Assembly (NCBI GenBank): GCA_900545735.1
Contig: URAC01000019.1
Span: 1 to 14,349, forward strand
Length of the DNA: 14,349 bases
Origin: an uncultured Bacillota bacterium
GTDB lineage: Bacteria; Bacillota; Clostridia; Christensenellales; UBA1242
Reading direction: 5' to 3'
A program made the translations under genes and the position numbers. Position 1 is the first letter of the stretch. Each line of letters begins with the position of its first letter. Positions 7,732 through 14,297 of the stretch are shown in pieces. Below the pieces are notes generated by a model. It was not told the DNA's origin and did no database searches. It saw only the letters and a program-made list of their open reading frames with translations.

Positions 7732-7760
7732 ATAATATTACATTAAAAGCGCTATGTCAA
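7732..7760 (-). promoter_or_regulatory. Promoter of the rimP-nusA-infB operon
   Basis: On the minus strand a perfect -35 TTGACA (7755-7760) is followed by a 17-bp spacer and -10 TATTAT (7732-7737). Predicted transcription start is near 7725, giving a leader of about 60 bases before the rimP ATG. The spacing and near-consensus boxes suggest strong housekeeping sigma-factor expression, as expected for a translation operon. Confidence 0.85.
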
Positions 7761-7778
7761 GCATTTTTTGCATATTTA

Positions 7779-7806
7779 ACAAAAAAGTGAAGATTACTCT
7801 TCACTT
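7779..7806 (-). terminator. Intrinsic terminator of rpoZ
   Basis: On the minus strand AAGTGAAGA, loop GTAA, TCTTCACTT forms a nine-pair perfect stem, followed by a T-run (6 T counted on the complementary A-run 7781-7786). The TAA stop of rpoZ lies in the loop, so the upstream arm encodes the last residues of the protein. It separates rpoZ from the rimP promoter, which begins about 20 bases further on. Confidence 0.8.
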
Positions 7807-7991
7807 GCAACTATTGTGCCATTGTAGACTTCTTCTGCTGCGATAGATATAGCTTTTTTATCGCTCTTTTCAAGTTCAGCAGGAATTCTTTTTTCAAGTT
7901 CTTTTGCCCTCTTTGCAATTACTGTGCAAAGTTTATACTTGTTGCCATCTGTTTTTGCTGCAAGTTCGTCAATAGGCGGTTGATTCATCAT
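7794..7991 (-). CDS. rpoZ: DNA-directed RNA polymerase subunit omega
   Basis: Omega is the small subunit that wraps the C-terminus of beta-prime and aids RNA polymerase assembly. The product has the family N-terminal pattern PPIDELAAKTDGNKYKLCTVIAKRAKEL, followed by a short acidic tail. I start at the ATG whose first base is 7991 (65 residues), because GAGGTG lies six bases upstream; the frame extends to a GTG at 8000 that is itself part of this ribosome binding site. A second ATG follows at once (7988). The gene has its own promoter and terminator and looks monocistronic. In Bacillus rpoZ lies upstream of priA beside gmk and coaBC; here it lies downstream of rlmN. Confidence 0.9.
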   Translation of the reverse strand: MMNQPPIDELAAKTDGNKYKLCTVIAKRAKELEKRIPAELEKSDKKAISIAAEEVYNGTIVASEE

Positions 7992-8022
7992 AATTTTCAC
8001 CTCATTTATTAAATTCTTTGCG

Positions 8023-8051
8023 ATTATATCACACTTTTTTAGATTTGTTAA
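8023..8051 (-). promoter_or_regulatory. Promoter of rpoZ
   Basis: On the minus strand TTAACA (8046-8051) and TATAAT (8023-8028) are separated by 17 bp. The -10 is extended by an upstream TG (TGATATAAT). The -35 box overlaps the stop codon of rlmN. Predicted start is near 8016, leaving a leader of about 25 bases before the rpoZ ribosome binding site and ATG. Confidence 0.8.
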
Positions 8052-9088
8052 CTATTTTTTAATAATTTATTTCTAAGTTGGCCACAAGCACCTTCAATAT
8101 CTGCCCCAAGGCTTCTTCTGATGCTTACTGATGCCCCAAGTTCTTCCAATTTATCTTTGAACGCATATATTTGTTTCTTGCTTGTTGCTAGAAGGTTCTT
8201 TTCCTTGACGCTATTTAATGGAATTAAATTTATATGCGTTGGATATCCGCTAACCAATTTAGCAAGTTGCTTTGCGTGTTCAAAGCTATCGTTTACACCA
8301 CTTATCATAGCATATTCAAAAACAACCCTTCGACCTGTCTTTTTAAAATAATATTTCGTGGCTTCGATAAGTGATTTTAAATCATAAGCGTTTGCAATCT
8401 TCATTATTTGCTTTCTCGTTTCGTCATTTGGCGCGTGTAATGAAATTGTTAACGTTATTGAAAATCCGTCATCTGCAAGTTGTTTAATTTTTGGAACAAG
8501 TCCGCAAGTTGACAAAGAGATGTTTCGTTGGCTTATGCCAAGAGTGTCTGGACTGGAAATCTTTCTCAAAAAGTCTGTGACATTTTCATAATTGTCCAAA
8601 GGCTCTCCACTACCCATAAGGACGATATTGGTTATTTCACGCTTTGTTGCTCCGCCATTTAAATCGCGATTAACTGCTAAAATTTCGCCTAAAATTTCCC
8701 CACTTGATAAATTTCTAACAAGTCCATTTAATCCAGAAGCACAAAATGCGCAACCCATTCTGCACCCAACCTGTGTTGAAAGGCAAATTGTTCGCCCATA
8801 TTTATAACTCAAAACAACGCATTCAATAATTTCATCATCTTGTAGTTTTAATGCATATTTTATTGTTCCATCTTTGCTTTCAAACTTTTTATAAATTGAA
8901 ACTGGATTGGCAACATATTCTTCTTTTAATTTTTCTCTTAACTCTTTTGAAATATTCGTAATTTCATCAATTTGTAGACCTGAAAAAACAGCAGAATAAA
9001 TTTGATTAGCCCTATATTTTGGCTGATTTAAACTGCTAACTAAATCTTCAAAATCTGTTTTGTGTAAGTCTAACAAACATTTTTTCAA
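8048..9088 (-). CDS. rlmN: Radical SAM 23S rRNA/tRNA A2-methyltransferase RlmN
   Basis: RlmN methylates C2 of A2503 in 23S rRNA and of A37 in some tRNAs by a radical-SAM ping-pong mechanism. The 346-residue protein shows the cluster motif C109-RMG-C113-AF-C116, the methyl-carrying region C102 in ICLSTQVG, a GSGEP SAM-binding segment (160-163), and the C-terminal catalytic C335 in GADIEGACGQL. All catalytic cysteines are present. Start: no ATG is available in the N-terminal part, and the TTG whose first base is 9088 overlaps the fmt stop codon and lies about ten bases after AGGGG. A TTG start and translational coupling to fmt are therefore likely. In many Firmicutes rsmB lies between fmt and rlmN; it is absent here. 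Confidence 0.95.
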   Translation of the reverse strand: MKKCLLDLHKTDFEDLVSSLNQPKYRANQIYSAVFSGLQIDEITNISKELREKLKEEYVANPVSIYKKFESKDGTIKYALKLQDDEIIECVVLSYKYGRTICLSTQVGCRMGCAFCASGLNGLVRNLSSGEILGEILAVNRDLNGGATKREITNIVLMGSGEPLDNYENVTDFLRKISSPDTLGISQRNISLSTCGLVPKIKQLADDGFSITLTISLHAPNDETRKQIMKIANAYDLKSLIEATKYYFKKTGRRVVFEYAMISGVNDSFEHAKQLAKLVSGYPTHINLIPLNSVKEKNLLATSKKQIYAFKDKLEELGASVSIRRSLGADIEGACGQLRNKLLKNS

Positions 9089-10053
9089 TGCAAAATTTCC
9101 CCTATTTTAAAACTTTTTCCGTTTAAATAACTTTTTATATCCATCTTTTTGCCGTTTGGTGCCTGAATGACTGTTGGAAGGAAAAATCCGTCTTCCGCTT
9201 TGATAACAAACCCAAAAGGTTTGCAAGAAGAACAAACAATCTCTCCGTTTTCAAATTTGTTTTTATTCACAAATGAACAAATCTTGTTATATTCTTCACT
9301 TTCGTTTAAAACAATCTTACTTTCAAAAACCTTATATTTTTCATTCTGATATTCAAAATATGCAACAGGGCTTGGATTAAATGCTCTTGTTAAATTAAAC
9401 AATTTTTTGCAAGATAAATTGAAATTCAACTTTGCATCTTCCTTTTTAATCATTGAACAAAAAGTTGCCTTGCTATCATCTTGTTCTGTTAAAGTTGCAG
9501 TTTTATTTTCAATTTTATCTATAACATCAAATAGCAATTCTGCGCCACGATTAAATAGCCTTTCTGTCAACTCCCCTGCGTTTTCATTTTCACCAATCTT
9601 TGTTTCTTCTATAACATAAGTTGCGCCAGCATCAAGTTGGTATTCCATCTTCATAATTGCCACACCAGTTGTTTCATCTCCATTTAAAATAGAAGAAATT
9701 ATTGGCGAAGCGCCCCTATATTTAGGCAAAAGTGATGGGTGAATATTCAATGTTTCATATTTAGGAATGTCAATGATTTCTTGACTTAAAATTTGCCCAT
9801 AAGAGGCTGAAACTAAAAAGTCTGGATTAAAACTTTTTAATTCTTCCACCCCTTCAACCCTAATCTTCTTATATTGCAAAACTGGAATATTTTTGCTTAA
9901 TGCAAATTTTTTAACTTCGCTAATTTCTACTTTATTATTTCTTGCATTTGGCTTATCTGGCTGGCAAACAACAGCAACCACTTCGTGCTTGCTTTCATAT
10001 AGCTTTTTTAAAACTGAAATTGCAGTGTCACTGCCTAAAAAAACAATTTTCAT
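9085..10053 (-). CDS. fmt: Methionyl-tRNA formyltransferase
   Basis: Fmt transfers a formyl group from 10-formyl-tetrahydrofolate to Met on initiator tRNA, providing the formyl-Met-tRNA used by IF2, whose gene is elsewhere in this window. The 322-residue protein begins MKIVFLGSDTAI. It contains the formyltransferase core N103, H105 (LNIHPSLLPKYRGASPI) and D141 in YQLDAGATY, the catalytic trio of the family, then a C-terminal OB-like tRNA-binding domain. The length is normal. Its ATG overlaps the def stop by one base (TAATG), so the two are coupled, and it overlaps the rlmN start at its end. Nothing looks broken. Confidence 0.97.
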   Translation of the reverse strand: MKIVFLGSDTAISVLKKLYESKHEVVAVVCQPDKPNARNNKVEISEVKKFALSKNIPVLQYKKIRVEGVEELKSFNPDFLVSASYGQILSQEIIDIPKYETLNIHPSLLPKYRGASPIISSILNGDETTGVAIMKMEYQLDAGATYVIEETKIGENENAGELTERLFNRGAELLFDVIDKIENKTATLTEQDDSKATFCSMIKKEDAKLNFNLSCKKLFNLTRAFNPSPVAYFEYQNEKYKVFESKIVLNESEEYNKICSFVNKNKFENGEIVCSSCKPFGFVIKAEDGFFLPTVIQAPNGKKMDIKSYLNGKSFKIGEILH

Positions 10054-10514
10054 TATTTTTTGCCTTTTTTATATTCTTTATCTACTTTATCTATAAACAA
10101 AACTCCATCTAAATGGTCGATTTCGTGACAAAGAACGCGCGCCAAATATTTTTCGCCTGTTATTGTAAAATCATATCCGAGCCTATCTTTAGCCTTCACT
10201 GTAACTTGCATTGGACGCTCAACATATTCATAATCTGGACCAACGGACAAGCAACCTTCCTTTTCAACATCTTTGCCACGCATTGAAATGATTTCAGGAT
10301 TGATTAATTCCATAAACATATTATTTGCTTCAATAATTATAACGCGTTTGAGCACTCCAACTTGAACAGCAGCAAGCCCCATTCCGTTGTTTTGATACAT
10401 TGTTTCTTTCATATCATCTAAAAGTTCCCAAAGATTTTCATCAAAATCGTGAACTGGCTTGCTTTTTTTTCTCAACAATTCATCGCCAACTTTTACAATT
10501 TTTCTAAGTGCCAT
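10053..10514 (-). CDS. def: Peptide deformylase
   Basis: Def removes the N-terminal formyl group from nascent proteins, undoing what Fmt adds. All three metal-protease motifs are visible: motif 1 GMGLAAVQVG (44-53, with V in place of the usual P), motif 2 EGCLS with ligand C88, and motif 3 CHEIDH with H130, catalytic E131 and H134. The 153-residue length fits the short bacterial type. The ATG has an AAGGAG site. A 54-base gap separates it from priA and holds a candidate promoter. It overlaps fmt by one base. Confidence 0.97.
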   Translation of the reverse strand: MALRKIVKVGDELLRKKSKPVHDFDENLWELLDDMKETMYQNNGMGLAAVQVGVLKRVIIIEANNMFMELINPEIISMRGKDVEKEGCLSVGPDYEYVERPMQVTVKAKDRLGYDFTITGEKYLARVLCHEIDHLDGVLFIDKVDKEYKKGKK

Positions 10515-10536
10515 TTTATTCTCCTTAACGAATTAT

Positions 10537-10565
10537 AATATACAATTTATTTTTTTAAAAATCAA
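10537..10565 (-). promoter_or_regulatory. Candidate def-fmt-rlmN promoter
   Basis: On the minus strand TTGATT (10560-10565) and TATATT (10537-10542) are separated by 17 bp, in the 54-base gap between priA and def. An overlapping TATAAT lies five bases further downstream. The region is so AT-rich that chance matches are likely, so this is tentative. If real, the leader would be only about 15 bases and would include the def ribosome binding site. Confidence 0.4.
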
Positions 10566-10568
10566 TAT

Positions 10569-12764
10569 TTATGATAAATTTTGCGGATTTATTTCCACAA
10601 AAAGTGAAATTTTTGCGTCTTTTTCATTGTCGCAAAGTTCATAAATTTGTTTTCTTATCTTTTGCCAATTTATAACACGCATCAAAACTTGATATCTAAA
10701 TTTATTTTTTACTCTCGCAACTGGCGATTTCATAGCATCTAAATAAACAAAATTAGTTCTGTCTGTTTCGCGCATTCCCCTGACTTTTTGAATTATGTTT
10801 TTTGTTTTCTCATAGGCTATTTCTTCGCTATCAGCACTTATGAGCAAACGGATAATTGTTGAATATGGCGGAAATCCAGTTGTTTTTCTTAAATTGACTT
10901 CCTTATCAAAAAAGCCTTTGTAGTCATACAACTTTGCAAATCGATAAACATAATGTTTTGGGTTATAAGTCTGCAAAATCACCCTTCCAACTTTTTCACT
11001 TCTTCCCGCTCTTCCGCTCACTTGAGTGATAAGCGCAAAAGTCCTTTCTGCACTTTTATAATGGCTTTGATACAAACTTTGGTCTGCGTCAACAATGCCA
11101 ACAAGCGTAACGTTTGGAATATCGTGCCCCTTTGCAATCATTTGCGTTCCAACAAGGATTGATGGTTTTGTTTGTCTAAACTCTGACAGAATCTTTTCGT
11201 GAGCATTCTTATTCCTTGTTGTGTCATTGTCCATTCTGAAAATTGGAACATCTGGAAAATATTTTTTAAGTTCCAAAACAACTTGCTCAGTCCCGACCGC
11301 ACCTTGCTTAATCGATTTGCTTCCGCATTGTGGACAAACATCTAGCACGTGAAATCTTTTGCCACAATAATGGCATTTTAGTTTATTTTCCGCTTTATGA
11401 TAAACAAGCGACACATCACAATCTGTGCATTTTGCCACATATCCGCATTCTCTACACATCATAAATGAAGAAAAACCGCGGCGATTAATAAAAATCATTG
11501 CTTGATTTTTCTCTTTAACGCATTCTTCCAAATTGACCAATAATGAGCGTGAAAATATATTGGTGTTGCCGTTTCTAATTTCGTTTAGCATATCGACAAT
11601 TTGAATTTCTGGCATAGGCTTTCCATTTGCGCGAATTGGAAGTTCAAAAAGTTTATATTCGCCGCTCATAACCTTGCTATAACTATCAAGCGAAGGCGTA
11701 GCACTGCCTAGAACAAGCGGACAATCATTTTGCGTTGACCTAAATTTAGCTATTTCAATAGTGTTGTATCTTGGATTGCTTTCGCTGATGTATGAGCCGT
11801 CGTGTTCTTCGTCAATTATAATAATCCCAACATTTTGAAGCGGAGCAAAGATGCAAGAACGCGCGCCAACGGCAATTTTGGCGTTACCAGAAAGCAGCCT
11901 TCGCCATTCATCAAAACGCTCTCCCGCAGAAAGTCCACTATGCAAAATCGCAACATTTTCGCCAAATCTCTCAGTGAAATTTTGCAAAACTTGTGGTGTC
12001 AAAGATATTTCAGGCACAAGCATAATTGCAGTTTTGTTTTCCTTCAAAATTCTTTCTATCAAATGCATATAGACTTCTGTCTTGCCACTTCCAGTAACTC
12101 CGTGCAAAAGATATGTGCCTTGACCTTTGATGCCATCAACTGCTTTTTGTTGATAATTGTTTAATGTTATTTCGCTATTTTCTATGTTTAAATTTGACTT
12201 TGGCGTGCGATATTTTTCTTGTGGAATTTTTTTAATAACTCCCAAATTGACAAGGCTTTTAATTGCACTATCGGAAAAATTTTTAACTTGCTCTGCTTCA
12301 ATAATTTCATTGTTTTTTAAAAAATCAACTATTTCTTGCTGCTTTTTTGCATTTTTTTTGCAAACAAAGCTGTCTAAATCAAAATTTTCAACCTTTTGAT
12401 AAGCATTTACATAAAGTGGCTTAATCTTTTCTCCACGCATTTCAGATGGAATAAAAAGCCTTAAAACATCTACCTTTTTAAGATTATATTCTTCCACCAT
12501 AAATTGCATTAATTTCAACATTTCTGGCAAAATGACGGGATTTTCATCTAAAAATTTTATAATCTCTTTAATCTTTGAGCTCTCCAAATTGGATTGCTCT
12601 TTAACATTGATTATATAGCCTTCAATCTTCCTATTGCCGAATGGAACTAAAACTCTCCTTCCAACAAGCGTGGAAAAAGTTTCCATTGCAAATTGTGGAA
12701 TGGAATAATCAAAAACTTTATCAACATTGCTGCTTGTTATTTCAACAATAACTTCCGCTATCAC
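10569..12764 (-). CDS. priA: Primosomal replication restart helicase PriA
   Basis: PriA recognises stalled or recombination-made forks and reloads the replisome using 3'-5' helicase activity. The 731-residue protein starts with the family N-terminus IAEVIVEI ... FDYSIP. It has Walker A GVTGSGKT (222-229), the DEEH box (318-321), motif GSATPS, and four Cys pairs for two zinc ions (437/440, 446/449, 464/467, 477/480). The helicase C-terminal half includes GTQMIAKGHDIPNVTLVG and SGRAGR. The start is a GTG (first base 12764) with no recognisable ribosome binding site; the family N-terminus begins right there, and no better start is visible nearby. An extended -10 box ends seven bases before this GTG, suggesting a leaderless message. 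Confidence 0.97.
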   Translation of the reverse strand: MIAEVIVEITSSNVDKVFDYSIPQFAMETFSTLVGRRVLVPFGNRKIEGYIINVKEQSNLESSKIKEIIKFLDENPVILPEMLKLMQFMVEEYNLKKVDVLRLFIPSEMRGEKIKPLYVNAYQKVENFDLDSFVCKKNAKKQQEIVDFLKNNEIIEAEQVKNFSDSAIKSLVNLGVIKKIPQEKYRTPKSNLNIENSEITLNNYQQKAVDGIKGQGTYLLHGVTGSGKTEVYMHLIERILKENKTAIMLVPEISLTPQVLQNFTERFGENVAILHSGLSAGERFDEWRRLLSGNAKIAVGARSCIFAPLQNVGIIIIDEEHDGSYISESNPRYNTIEIAKFRSTQNDCPLVLGSATPSLDSYSKVMSGEYKLFELPIRANGKPMPEIQIVDMLNEIRNGNTNIFSRSLLVNLEECVKEKNQAMIFINRRGFSSFMMCRECGYVAKCTDCDVSLVYHKAENKLKCHYCGKRFHVLDVCPQCGSKSIKQGAVGTEQVVLELKKYFPDVPIFRMDNDTTRNKNAHEKILSEFRQTKPSILVGTQMIAKGHDIPNVTLVGIVDADQSLYQSHYKSAERTFALITQVSGRAGRSEKVGRVILQTYNPKHYVYRFAKLYDYKGFFDKEVNLRKTTGFPPYSTIIRLLISADSEEIAYEKTKNIIQKVRGMRETDRTNFVYLDAMKSPVARVKNKFRYQVLMRVINWQKIRKQIYELCDNEKDAKISLFVEINPQNLS

Positions 12765-12770
12765 GCCAAT

Positions 12771-12779
12771 ATTATATCA
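12771..12779 (-). promoter_or_regulatory. Extended -10 promoter of priA
   Basis: On the minus strand TGATATAAT carries a consensus -10 (12771-12776) with the extending TG. A weak -35 match (TTTGCA) lies 17 bp upstream. Standard spacing from the last -10 base puts +1 at 12764, the G of the priA GTG codon. Confidence 0.65.
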
Positions 12780-12842
12780 GCAACAAGCCCAAATGCAAAG
12801 TATTTTAAAATTTATTAAAAAAACTTTTAAAATATATAAAAA

Positions 12843-12853
12843 TGTTATATAAT
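12843..12853 (+). promoter_or_regulatory. -10 region of the trpS promoter
   Basis: TATAAT occupies 12848-12853; shifted by two, TGTTATATA (12843-12851) also reads as an extended -10. No good -35 is seen at 17 bp (TTTTAA). The predicted start near 12860 leaves only about ten bases before the ATG, which include the GGAG ribosome binding site. The 105-bp divergent region shared with priA is very AT-rich. Confidence 0.55.
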
Positions 12854-12869
12854 GCTTTCGGAGTTTATT

Positions 12870-13862
12870 ATGAAAGAGAGAATTTTAACAGGCATAAAAC
12901 CAACAGGCATTCCGCATATTGGAAATTATTTTGGCGCAATTAAACCAGCCATTGATATGAGCAAAAACGAAAATTATGATTGCTTGTATTTTATTGCAGA
13001 TTATCACGCACTCAATATAATCAAAAACAAGGAAGATTTTGAAAAATACACTTATATAATCGCCGCAACTTGGCTCGCTTGTGGTCTAGACCCTAACAAA
13101 GTTATCTTTTATAAACAATCTGACTTGCCAGAAGTCTTTGAACTTAACTGGATTTTATCAAATGTAACAGCAAAAGGGCTTTTAAATCGCGCTCACGCAT
13201 ATAAAGCCTGCGTTGAAAAAAATTTAGAAACAGGAAACGACCCTGATTATGGCATAAATATGGGCTTATATAACTACCCTGTTTTAATGGCAGCAGACAT
13301 TTTATTGATGAATTCAAATAAAGTTCCAGTTGGACAAGACCAAAAGCAACATTTAGAAATTGCTAGAGATATCGCTATCGCATTCAATAATATTTATGGA
13401 AAATGTTTTGTTTTGCCACAGGATTTAATTTCAGAAACGCTTGGTACTCTTCCAGGATTAGATGGCAGAAAAATGAGCAAGAGTTATGGCAACACAATAA
13501 CTTTGTTTGACGATGAAAACACTTTGAAAAAGCAAATTAATCGCATTGTAACAGACAGCAAAATGCCAGGAGAGCCAAAAGACACAAACTGCACATTGTT
13601 CCAAATTTATTCTTTGTTTGCAAGCGATGAGCAAAAAGCAGAGATGAAAGAAAAGTTTGAAAATGGAATTGGCTGGGGCGAGGCAAAAAAGCAAACCTTT
13701 GAACTTATAAATAGTTATATTTCTCCAATGCGTGAAAAATATAATTACTATATGTCTAACACTCAGCTTATTGACCAAATTTTGCAAGATGGTGCAAAAA
13801 AAGCAAGAGCGATTGCATCTGACACTCTTGAAAGAGTTAGAAAATTAATAGGCAAAAAATAA
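12870..13862 (+). CDS. trpS: Tryptophanyl-tRNA synthetase
   Basis: TrpRS is a class Ic synthetase that activates tryptophan and charges tRNA-Trp. The 330-residue product has GIKPTGIPHIGNYFGA (HIGH-like motif at 15-19), the central YPVLMAADILL and VPVGQDQKQHLEIARD, and the KMSKS loop GRKMSKSYGN (201-205). I start at the ATG at 12870, seven bases after GGAG; an upstream in-frame ATG at 12852 lies inside the -10 region. The LPGLDGRKMSKSYGNT context and the KMPGEPKDTN stretch differ from what I recall of B. subtilis and E. coli TrpRS and resemble another bacterial TrpRS subtype. No T-box leader is present. It is the only complete plus-strand gene in the window. Confidence 0.97.
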   Translation: MKERILTGIKPTGIPHIGNYFGAIKPAIDMSKNENYDCLYFIADYHALNIIKNKEDFEKYTYIIAATWLACGLDPNKVIFYKQSDLPEVFELNWILSNVTAKGLLNRAHAYKACVEKNLETGNDPDYGINMGLYNYPVLMAADILLMNSNKVPVGQDQKQHLEIARDIAIAFNNIYGKCFVLPQDLISETLGTLPGLDGRKMSKSYGNTITLFDDENTLKKQINRIVTDSKMPGEPKDTNCTLFQIYSLFASDEQKAEMKEKFENGIGWGEAKKQTFELINSYISPMREKYNYYMSNTQLIDQILQDGAKKARAIASDTLERVRKLIGKK

Positions 13863-13930
13863 AAAGATTTAGCCTACGCAATTTGAAACTTGCAGCATTT
13901 ATGCTAAAAAGGAAAAGGCTGTAAAAAAAT

Positions 13931-13987
13931 ATAAACAATGTGATGTTAAAATTCGAACAAGTCAAATTTTAACATCACATTGTTTAT
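13931..13987. repeat. Perfect 23-bp inverted repeat
   Basis: The arms are 13931-13953 and 13965-13987, perfectly complementary over 23 bases around an 11-base loop (CGAACAAGTCA). Read on the minus strand, the stem is followed by seven T, so it could act as a terminator for the incoming superoxide reductase transcript. On the plus strand no T-run follows. A perfect stem this long is unusual in ordinary intergenic DNA and may point to a mobile or repeated element. Confidence 0.85.
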
Positions 13988-13994
13988 GACGACT

Positions 13995-14042
13995 AAAAAA
14001 GGTAAAATTTCCTTTGTTTGCGAAATTTTACCTTGTCTTTTT
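13995..14042. terminator. Bidirectional intrinsic terminator of trpS and sor
   Basis: A 13-bp perfect stem (AAGGTAAAATTTC at 13999-14011, complementary arm 14022-14034, 10-base loop) is followed on the plus strand by GTCTTTTT and on the minus strand by a run of T. It lies between the convergent trpS and superoxide reductase genes and could end both. The stem is AT-rich, but the length and both T-runs support the call. Confidence 0.7.
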
Positions 14043-14169
14043 AATAAAATTTAATTAAATCAAATGTTTTAAAAATAAATTTTTTACAGACCCTTTCAGT
14101 CTGAATAAAAGCAACTCATTTTAAAAAGTCTTTTATCTTCAAGCTATAAATGCAAAAATCAATTTTTTA

Positions 14170-14297
14170 TTACTTAATTTCTGTTTTCCATAAACCATGC
14201 AAATTACAATATGCAAACACGGTCGCATTTCTTAAAAGTGGAACTCGAACAACAGGATCTTGTTCTGGGAATAATTCAACTTCGTAGCATCTATCAT
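14170..14297 (-). CDS. Superoxide reductase (desulfoferrodoxin), C-terminal fragment
   Basis: The last 41 codons of a minus-strand gene are present; the rest is lost at the contig end. The translated tail includes FPEQDPVVRVPLL and ends FAYCNLHGLWKTEIK before a TAA stop. The C-N-x-H-G motif (Cys and His ligands of the catalytic iron centre) followed by LWK is the typical C-terminus of superoxide reductase / desulfoferrodoxin / neelaredoxin, which reduces superoxide to peroxide without releasing oxygen. This enzyme is typical of anaerobes. The fragment does not show whether an N-terminal rubredoxin-like iron domain is present. It converges with trpS. The frame was read directly from the sequence and is too short for usual gene-calling cut-offs. 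Confidence 0.85.

Larger units (their letters stand above)
13917..14093. repeat. Possible miniature foldback element after trpS
   Basis: The intergenic region from 13863 to 14169 has no convincing gene. Within it, GGCTGTAAAAAAAT (13917-13930) and the reverse complement of 14079-14093 (GGGTCTGTAAAAAAT) form short imperfect inverted ends about 175 bp apart. They enclose two perfect inverted repeats described separately. This layout is like that of a miniature inverted-repeat element. No target-site duplication is visible and A-runs make chance similarity easy, so the call is tentative. Confidence 0.3.

Noticed and set aside
12852..12869. Earlier in-frame ATG for trpS
   Set aside because: It overlaps the predicted -10 box, while the ATG at 12870 has GGAG at correct spacing and fits the family start.
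13458..13787. 109-codon minus-strand open frame with hydrophobic and Cys-rich stretches inside trpS
   Set aside because: It is antisense to the conserved KMSKS and C-terminal region of TrpRS, with no ribosome binding site or known domain.
13863..13910. trpS terminator formed by TAGGC/GCCTA or AGCA-TTTA-TGCT just after the stop
   Set aside because: The stems are only 4-5 bp with no T-run; the 13-bp stem at 13999-14034 is a much better candidate.
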